Source of the DNA: Rodentolepis nana | Taxonomy: Eukaryota > Platyhelminthes > Cestoda > Cyclophyllidea > Hymenolepididae | NCBI GenBank assembly: GCA_900617975.1 | Contig: UZAE01013907.1 | Coordinates: 1-18,109 of the forward strand | DNA: 18,109 nt | Direction of reading: 5' to 3' | Shown: positions 8,773 through 17,000 of the stretch, piece by piece | Layout of the letters: every line of letters starts with the position of its first letter | Position numbering within the stretch: position 1 is the stretch's first letter | Notes under the pieces: generated by a model | The model's input: the letters and a program-made list of their open reading frames with translations, nothing else | What the model was told of the DNA's origin: nothing | Database searches by the model: none | Program-made: the position numbers and the translations under genes

Positions 8773-9295
8773 AATGAGCTTACGCGCTAACCCAGGCAGC
8801 ATCCTTGTACTTCATCTACTTGAAGTCTCATTTTCCATCTGCGCAACTGTTTAGCTCTCTTCTCTCACAGCCAGTTCAGTAGACGAGCACCTTCCACCCT
8901 CCCCTACCTCCTTTCTACTAAGTTTAATTGAAACAGTGCTTCCACATTCTTTCTACTCTCGTGTACATTTACATTTAGTAGAACCAGTCTTTAGTCCCCC
9001 TCCCCTCCCCCCAACAAGGCAAAAGAAACACAGAAGTTCAATGGTAATTAAATGCCTTCACAATTCGACGTTAGGAAGAAAAATACGGCACTCACTCAAG
9101 GGGTATAGTGAGTAGGATACAGATGGAGATCGATGGTTAGCGTCCAGCAATATAACGGATTCCAGAATAAGAACAAATACACACACACAGTGATAAGGGG
9201 AGGGGGTATTTCAGACACGTAAAAATTTTAGTTTCCGACAGGAGTCACAACTTGTCTTTAATTCGTAAGTCGAAGAGAGTACAAAAAGGGAAATA
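8773..9295. other. Intergenic, nothing recognised
   Basis: No gene. C-rich patches near 8900 and 9000 and a short CA run near 9179 are the only low-complexity features. Confidence 0.45.
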
Positions 9296-9299
9296 AATG

Positions 9300-9480
9300 G
9301 GTGTAAGGGGGAGGAGGGGTGGAGGTGGGGGAGGGGGGGGGAGAAGATAGAGAGAATGAGGTTGACAGGGAGGGNGGGGGGGGGGGGGGGGGGGTAGGGT
9401 TAGATTAATTCAATGATTAACCGGAAAGTGGAGAGCGGAGATAAGAGGGCGAGGGGGGGGGGCGAGGTGAGGAGATGAGA
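9300..9480 (+). repeat. G-rich simple sequence with an assembly ambiguity
   Basis: Runs of three or more G separated by one or two bases (9306-9341), an N at 9375 followed by 19 consecutive G, and another G run near 9454. The plus strand could form G-quadruplexes. The N and long homopolymer also mark it as hard to sequence, so its exact length should not be trusted. Confidence 0.85.
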
Positions 9481-10750
9481 GATAATTCGATTGAAAAAGA
9501 ATGCCCCGGGGGTCGACGCTTTGTGGGCGAAACGCTAGATGTCCGCGTCTCAGTAAGGCAATGGGTCATCAGTCCCTAAAAACGCGAAAAGAAAGGCTAA
9601 TATTTAGTAAAGATTATTAAAATAAACGAGTATTGCTAGCTACTATATACCAAAATAAAAACTAATAAAAAGAAAGAAAAGAAGAAAGATCGGAATCTAG
9701 AGGTGGTTAAATGCCCTTTAACACTAGAAATCTGCATGTGTCATGAATATCTCCTTAATGTTCATTTTGGACATGAAGAAGTATAAAATTACGCATGAAG
9801 CACAACGATAAACACTAAATAAGTGACATTTCGGCGCTGTTTTTTTTAATTATCCATTTCTAAGTGGCTCCTGTAACGCTATAAACAGTAAGCAGAAAGT
9901 ATTGTCGGCTGCAAAGTTGCCCTTCAAAACTAGGAGGGATGAACCATGGTACGAATCCACTCAATTCACCAAGTCAGTCAATCAAGAAGCATCATATCGA
10001 GTGATGCGTCACGTGGGAGGGGGGATTACGAAGAGTCGAGAAGAGGCCAAACACTTGTTTCCTTTACTCCTAAAATTGACATGAGCACGATAAAATACGC
10101 GCTAATAGCAAAGCATAAAACTATCATAAGTTGGACCCATTAGCATGTTAAAACACACATTAATCAATATCACTAAGTTACTTTTAACTTACCAAGGAGA
10201 CAAATTCAATGGGAACGACAAGACCTACACCTCTGAATGATTCAATCAATTTGCCGGTCAATTTGCTTGAAACCGGGACAATGCATGGAAAACCACACGG
10301 ACCAACTTGAAGTATTCACAAAATCCAAATAGAGTGAGACTCTTGGTGAACTGAAGTGTCAGCTACTTGAGACAATCGACTCACTCGGAGAAAGGAGTGG
10401 CTGTCAAACTGTTTCGAATTTCAAACTCAACTACAGAAAGTGTATAATCGATTAACCGACATTACGATATATTAGCGACTTGTAATAATTTCAAGAGGTT
10501 TGAATCTTCAGCAGCAGCTTGGTAAATGATCAATGCACTTAATATTCCCGAAATCAGTAATTCCGAAAAAAGATCGAGATGAATAATTGAATGAATAAGT
10601 GAATACCCAGATCGAACATCCATGCAAAACTCAAGGTCACAGTTCCAAAAGGAAAGCAGGAGGAAAACAATGGCCAATAATCAATCAAATTGAAATTTTA
10701 AGAAGATTCGATTTTTGTTCAGTCACTCAGCACATCATAATTGAAAAAGT
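9481..10750. other. No supportable gene; region downstream of the split gene
   Basis: It lies beyond the last exon of the minus-strand gene, so it may contain that gene's 3' UTR. No clear AATAAA on the minus strand was found close to the stop; an ATTAAA lies on the minus strand near 9845. Open frames at 9902-10143 (plus) and 10462-10677 (minus; hydrophobic start, then LIHSIIHLDLFSELL) have no recognisable homology and no phase-compatible splice partners. Confidence 0.4.
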
Positions 10751-11056
10751 TCAATGTCTTTGGTGAACTATAATAGAATGATGAATTAATTCACCAAAGC
10801 CATGAAGGGGACCGCGCATTAAATTCGGCTGTTTGGAATTGAATAAGGGAGCCAACAATTCACTCGTTGGTGGAAGCGTTATCCTTGCTGAATTATCCAA
10901 AGCACCACTCGCTTTAGCCGGGGATGTGTGAGGCGATCCACGATTTGAAGCTGGAGAATATCGAGGATAGTGATGAAGGTGAGGTGGAGCATGGAAATTA
11001 CGATTTTGTGTATCCGACGGCAATGCCTCTGTCCAATCGGGGCTGCGGACATTCTT
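10751..11056 (-). CDS. Exon 8, terminal as read, 101 residues
   Basis: Acceptor TTTTTTCATTTCCGTGCAG is strong. In phase 0 it reads KNVRSPDWTEALPSDTQNRN, then His/Pro/Ser-rich sequence (HHYPRYSPASNRGSPHTSPA), then ITLPPTSELLAPLFNSKQPN, and reaches TGA at 10751-10753. A possible donor, TTTG/GTGAAT near 10795, could instead send the transcript to another exon further left; I found no phase-compatible partner, so a terminal exon is preferred. Confidence 0.65.
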   Translation of the reverse strand, partial: KNVRSPDWTEALPSDTQNRNFHAPPHLHHYPRYSPASNRGSPHTSPAKASGALDNSARITLPPTSELLAPLFNSKQPNLMRGPLHGFGELIHHSIIVHQRH

Positions 11057-14000
11057 CTGCACGGAAATGAAAAAACCGTTTATGAACAATTAACAACTGA
11101 AATGGTTCACGTATGTGAAATTTCATTCACCTCAGTTGTGGAGGGATGGCTTGGATGCGGCATAGCGCGATGGTAATTCGATGGTGAGGAATCTATACGA
11201 AATTTGAAATCATTAACAGTTTAATTCAATTTACCGTGGGGAAAATCAACTTGGGAATGAGGAAGAGGTGGACAGAAGGCGGAATTCTTCGAAACAGTAA
11301 GAGTCTGATTAGATGCATTGGCCGATGGGGAATTTCCATTTTGTTTGCATTCACCAATCGGTTTAAGGCCTAATTGATTGAAGCAAGTATAAATCAACAG
11401 AGATGTCAATCTTCCAAAGAAAAAAGAGTTAACAAATTATTACCAGCAAGAGCCTCACGTAAATCTCCAAGAGGTACACGGAAGGGCGATCGAGGATTGG
11501 AAATAAGATGGGGTTTTACAGATGATGCCTCCACGCTATTATGCACAGGAGAGGAGTGCGTTTCTGTAAATAACATGAAAATCACAAGTTACTAACGAAA
11601 AATAAGTAGTAGTGCTTAATCGTCGTAAGACCAAATAGGGAGTCAATTAGAGGCTGATTCAATAAGTCAATTAAACAGCGCTTACTGAAAGGGGTGCATT
11701 CTACTACAGTCTCTTTTCATTTCATCAAACCTACGGATGTGATCTAAGACCAATCCTACTTATTTAAAGGAGAATATATGGCAGACCCTCAGTTGAAGTA
11801 AATTTTTCTAGCATCGAAGACAAAAGGCGTCAGGCAGCTTTCAGGACACATATTACCAATATTTCCCATATTGTTAGGATTAAAAATCGGTAAGTTTTGG
11901 CGCTTCGAACAGATTTCTATTTCAAACGAGAGTTCTTCTGGGCAACTCTTTCCATGGTCAACTTCATTAGAGGAAAAAGATTGCGATAGTGGCGAATTAT
12001 GCAATCGTAGAAAATGATATAAAATTCATGAGAATAAACTGAGAGAAATTTAATCAAAAAGATTTTGTAAATAAAATAATTTTGTTTCAAGACCCACACA
12101 AGAATTCGCAAGAGATGGGAATTAGTTGAAAAAATCTATGCACAGATATGTGATTCAAACCCCTCAACAACGTTAATAGAAGACACCAAAAGCGCTTTTT
12201 TTCTCAAAAAAAAGACATTGCGCGCCACCAAGAGCTCTAACGAGTGTACTCACGTTATTAGAGCATGCTAGAGAAGAAAATGAATTAGAAATTGCTAGGA
12301 GATGACAGCGGATTTCTTCGGGTCATGAGTAGCGAAGTATTCCCTTGGGGGGATGAGGGAGGGGGTCATCTTAGTTTATTGCCTTAAGGTGCCGATAATG
12401 CAAATTCCATTTAATTCTAACTGCAATGCGATAAACGCGAATCAATAAAAAGTTAACAACTCTAAATATATTGGTGGGAGGAGGGGGGGGGGCGGGGCGG
12501 GGGAGGCGGAACCAATAGGAAATCGCGCGCATTTTACAAATAGATGGTTAAGCTCAGTTTGCATTCAACTCCTGTGAAGGAAACCAATTCCTACGTTTCT
12601 ACCATGAAGAACAAATAAGTCAAAATTATGAATGACTAATACATTGTGTCCAATCCCAATGGAAAGAGATCAGACGTCAGACTATGCATACTGCTTTCTT
12701 TCAACAGACCTTGAACGCTCTTAAGGCCACTAAAACCATTGATGGAATTTATGCCAAAGCACTTGCAGCCCACCAGTAGTAGCAATTCTGGTTTAAAAAT
12801 AGACTGGTGATTAGAATGTCACGTCAAAATCAGGCCGACCAACAAATCGGCATTAATTAATGATGAAATCAACTACCTGATTGAATCAGGCCCTGGGTGA
12901 ACTTAAGGGGAAAAAATATCGCAGAAATTTGCAAGTCCATGGTCAACTGCGCAATTACACTTGGGGAAGGCGTCGTTAAATTTAATAGCATGGGAATTTA
13001 GGTGACGCCACATCAACTCTCCCAGTGCAACAAAGGTGAGAGGTGAAAAAGTGCTTTCTTTGTTGTCTTGACAACAAAGCATTCGACCTTTTACACCAAG
13101 CTGTGACTGGAACGTGTGTGTGTGTGTAGGGGGGGTGGGGGGTGGGGGAAGAGCGAGAAATGGAGCCTTTACGCCAACATTGCAAACCGCAGAAATAGCA
13201 AAAGCCTATTGGCAACAATTTGGAAGGATAGAGCAGATATTAAAGGAAAAAAAGTTGATTTAATATAGAAAAAAGGAATAATTCTACAACTTGGCAATGA
13301 CTAGCCTAATCAGCAGCCATATGCAACAAGAATGCTCTCCAAAAATTGAGAAATTAAATTTGAAGGTTCTATCACATCCTCCAAATTCGTCAGATCTCCC
13401 TCCTCCCCCCCTTCCTCTCTTTCAGGTCATTGAAGACAAAATGATTCCTAAATGATAGCGAAGTCGAAGCCTACTTGAAAGAGTACTACAACTCGCAAAA
13501 CAGCGAGGGAGGGTGGAGTGAAATTGCATGAGCAATGTGAAAGGGTTGGAAATGATGGTGAAAATTATACTATACAGCATCATGTAAAATATTTACAAAA
13601 AAAACGACATTTTATTATTCTTCTGCTGAGAGAGAGAGAAAAACAAAACAGTGGTCCTACAATGGATTCCTGGTCACTGTGCCATTAAAGGCAATGGAGC
13701 TTGCTGACACACTTGCTAAGAAGGGGACAACGATTTTGCAATGCATGGACCGGCCGATGTCTTTCCACACAATGAAGGCCTTAATCAGGAGAGAATTCCA
13801 GACCTCAAGGTGCAACGAACTTAAAGCTCGAACAAAGGAGAAACAGTAGACAGTGGCATTCTCCGACATAGCCTACTGGCCAAGAATCGAAGCCGTTGCT
13901 GAGTTTAGACTACGTACCGGACACGATTGCCTGGAAAAACACCTTCACAGATTGGGAGCATACACTCAACTCACATGCCCCCTATGTAACCTACAGGAGG

Positions 14001-17000
14001 AAATGGAGAACACCCACCTGATTCGATGTCCAGCCCTAAAGAAAAGGAAGACCCACCTGATTCGGTGTCCAGCTCTAAAGACAAGCAAGAAAGCCAGAGA
14101 TACTGGGAAGCAAGAAGACAGCTAATGAGCTGAAAGCAGAGTACGGGGAAGCAAGAAGACTGCTAATGAACTGCTATTAATTAACCGCTATAAATGTAAG
14201 AAGCAAGAAGACAGCTAATGAATTGCTATTAATGAACTGCTATAAATGTAATTAAGCCAGATACGGGGAAGCAAGAAGACTGCTAATGAACTGCTATTAA
14301 TTAACCGCTATAAATGTAAGAAGCAAGAAGACAGCTAATGAATTGCTATTAATGAACTGCTATAAATGTAATTAAGCCAGAGATACTGGGAAGCAAGAAG
14401 ACAGCTAAATGAACTGCTATTAATTAACTGCTATAAATGTACCCCCCTTCATGAACGAAGAAGACAGCTAATGAATTTCTATAATTAACTGCTATAAAGA
14501 CCCACCTGATTCGGTGTCCTGCCCTAAAGACAACGACGGAAAACCAGAGTACGGGGAAGCAAGAAGACTGCTAATGAACTGCTATTAATTAACCGCTATA
14601 AATGTAATCCAGCTCTAAAGACAAGGACGGAAAGCCAGAGATACTGTTAAGCAAGAAGACTGCTAATGAACTGCTATTAATTAACTGCCGCAAGAAGACA
14701 GCTAATGAATTGCTATTAATTAACTGCTACATGTATGTACCCCACCCCCTCTTGGGGGAAGCTGAAGTCAAAGTTTAAGGGCTAATGATAGAATGAACTG
14801 CTATTAATTAACTGCTATATATGCACCCCCCACCCTTTGGGGGAAGCTGAAGTCAAAGTTTAAGGGCTAATGATAAATATCACGAAGCCTGCCATTTGAA
14901 ATAAATAAATAAATTATTCTTCTTACAATGCCGCTCTGACATCCACTTTGGCATTGAAAATACTTATAATAGATGTATCGGGTTGTAATTCGAAGTAAAA
15001 ATGTAATCGAATATCGAATACCTGAATTGAAATTTGATTGAGTTTGGAGAGTGGACGAGGAGGGGAAAGATGACCTAAAGAAAAAAAAATGGGAATAATA
15101 ATTGAGTTGAAATATTCACGAAGAAAAATTAGCCACTAAACTTACGAGTTGAGTGACGTGGAAGATTCGGTGCTGTTGGCAAATCGCTAAAACAGATGTC
15201 AAAGCATGAGTGTGATTGGAAAGCAAGCTAGATCAAAGTATAACATTGTTAGCCAAATCGATGATAATTATCTGAGCATTGTATTAATCCTTTAAGGCAC
15301 AAAGGACCGTACGATACTCTTATAAAAAATAAGGTCTATTTTAGTACTAGACTCTTAACAGAAGTGGCGCCATTGCTGTTTGAAATATGATCAATGTGTG
15401 TTTATAGCCTTCATCTGATACCAACCTAAACTCATCACATCGGTGCTGTGAGACACTCGTGAGTGCGGTTGAGTGCATTTTTTTCAATAAATAATTCGGA
15501 TGTCAATGAATTAAGGTTTTTTCAAGTGCTAGGCGTTATGATAGTTATCATTAGCCCTTTAGCTGGCTTAGGGCTTCACAAAGAGGAGGAGGAACATCAG
15601 AGTGAGAAAAAGTCGAGAGGGGGGGGGGACAGAAGAGCGATTCACAGACGTAAAAGAGGCAGACAGACACAAAGGTAGAAAAAAGTGAAGTGAGTACTGT
15701 GGAATTAGTAGAATATGGAATGCGGTGGGGTGATGGTAGTTTGAAGTCAGAAGTCAACTGTCGGTTAATAGACCTTTTTTGTCTTATGAATATACGTTGC
15801 CCAGGGTGCTCCACGTGAAGGTAAGTCTATCGCACACCCCCAATGAATTAAGGTACACCGAGCGATTCGGATTGCAAGAAACCTAACTATTTTAGAAGTT
15901 TCAAGCACCAAAACACAAAATTAGCAAATAATGCTGCAAAAAACTAATTTGAATCTAGCATTAATAAAAATATGGAAAAGGGGTGCGTAATAGACTTACC
16001 TCCACGTGGTGCACCCTGGGCAACGTATATTCATACGGCAAAAAAGTCTATTAACTGGCAGTTGACTTCTCACTTCAAACTATCATCACCTCACTCTATG
16101 CCATATTCGACTATTTCCACAGTACTCACCTCACCTTTCATCTACCTTTGTGTTTGTCTCTTACATCTTTGAAACACTCTTCTGTTCCCACCCCCCTCTC
16201 GATTTTTTTCAATTTGATGTTCCTTCCCCTCTGTGAGGCCTGAAGTCGGCTAAAGGGCTAATGATAACCATCAAGACGCCTACCATTTGATATAAATAAA
16301 TAATATGGAAAATGGATGACCTTAAATTGACAACTGACTTTGTCACCTATCTGCCCATCAAAATAATATTATGACAACAGCTTATCCAAAGGGAAAGATA
16401 TGCACAAATATTTTGCACGCGAACTGAAAGAGTCAACAAATATCAACATAAATTAATTTAAAATGCCTCACAAGAAACGAGGAGGGCAAAATTAAATTAC
16501 TCTTTGCTATTTTTTCCACTTTTTAATTGATTTAGTAATGCAAATTGTGAACATTTCAAACGAGGCACAAACAATGGACCTCACATTGCAAGTCATTAAG
16601 CGCGATGCTAACAGACGATTCCAAAAAATAGGGGTCAGTGGCTAGATTTAGGGCCACGCTCATCTTCAGAACCCTTACTGTGAAAGACAGAGAGTACTGT
16701 GGTCATTTTAGCCAATTTCGGGACAAGATATGATTCCTGTGTTTAAATAACTGACAAAACACTGATAGTTAATAGACTTTTTTGCCGTATGAGAATATGT
16801 ATGTCATATTCGACTACTTCCATAGTACGCATCTCACCTTCTATCTACCTTCGTCTTTGAAACACTCTTCTATCCCCTCCCCCCTCTCTCTGCTTTTTTT
16901 CACTTTGATGTTCCTTCCTCTCTGTGAAGCCTGAAGTCAACTAAAGGGCTAATGATAACTATCAAAATGCCTGCCATTTGATATAAATAAGTAAATAATT

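Larger units (their letters stand above)
13614..14923 (+). mobile_element. 5'-truncated LINE (non-LTR) insertion with 11-bp TSD
   Basis: The perfect direct repeat ATTATTCTTCT occurs at 13614-13624 and 14913-14923 and bounds a 1288-bp insertion in antisense orientation to the host gene. The insert begins within the RNase H domain of a non-LTR ORF2, continues through a CCHC-type zinc knuckle and a 3' UTR swollen by tandem repeats, and ends GCCTGCCATTTGAAATAAAT with an ATAA-repeat tail. 5' truncation, a tail of short repeats and a target duplication are the marks of target-primed reverse transcription. The RNase H tail places it among RNase H-bearing clades (I/R1/LOA-like group); the exact clade cannot be fixed from this fragment. 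Confidence 0.9.

Noticed and set aside
9902..10143. Two overlapping plus-strand open frames of 60-65 codons
   Set aside because: No recognisable motif, no splice partners, and about the length expected by chance.
10462..10677. 71-codon minus-strand frame with a hydrophobic start, tested as a further exon of the split gene
   Set aside because: Joining it to the possible donor near 10795 gives the wrong frame and reaches a stop after about 40 codons.
12982..13218. 78-codon minus-strand frame
   Set aside because: Antisense to the decayed mariner and dependent on the GT/G-rich simple repeat; no exon signals fitting the split gene.
16763..16993. Hammerhead ribozyme in the SINE-A 3' block (CTAATGA resembles CTGATGA)
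   Set aside because: The required GAAA core strand and three-stem arrangement are absent near it, and the core base differs in all copies.
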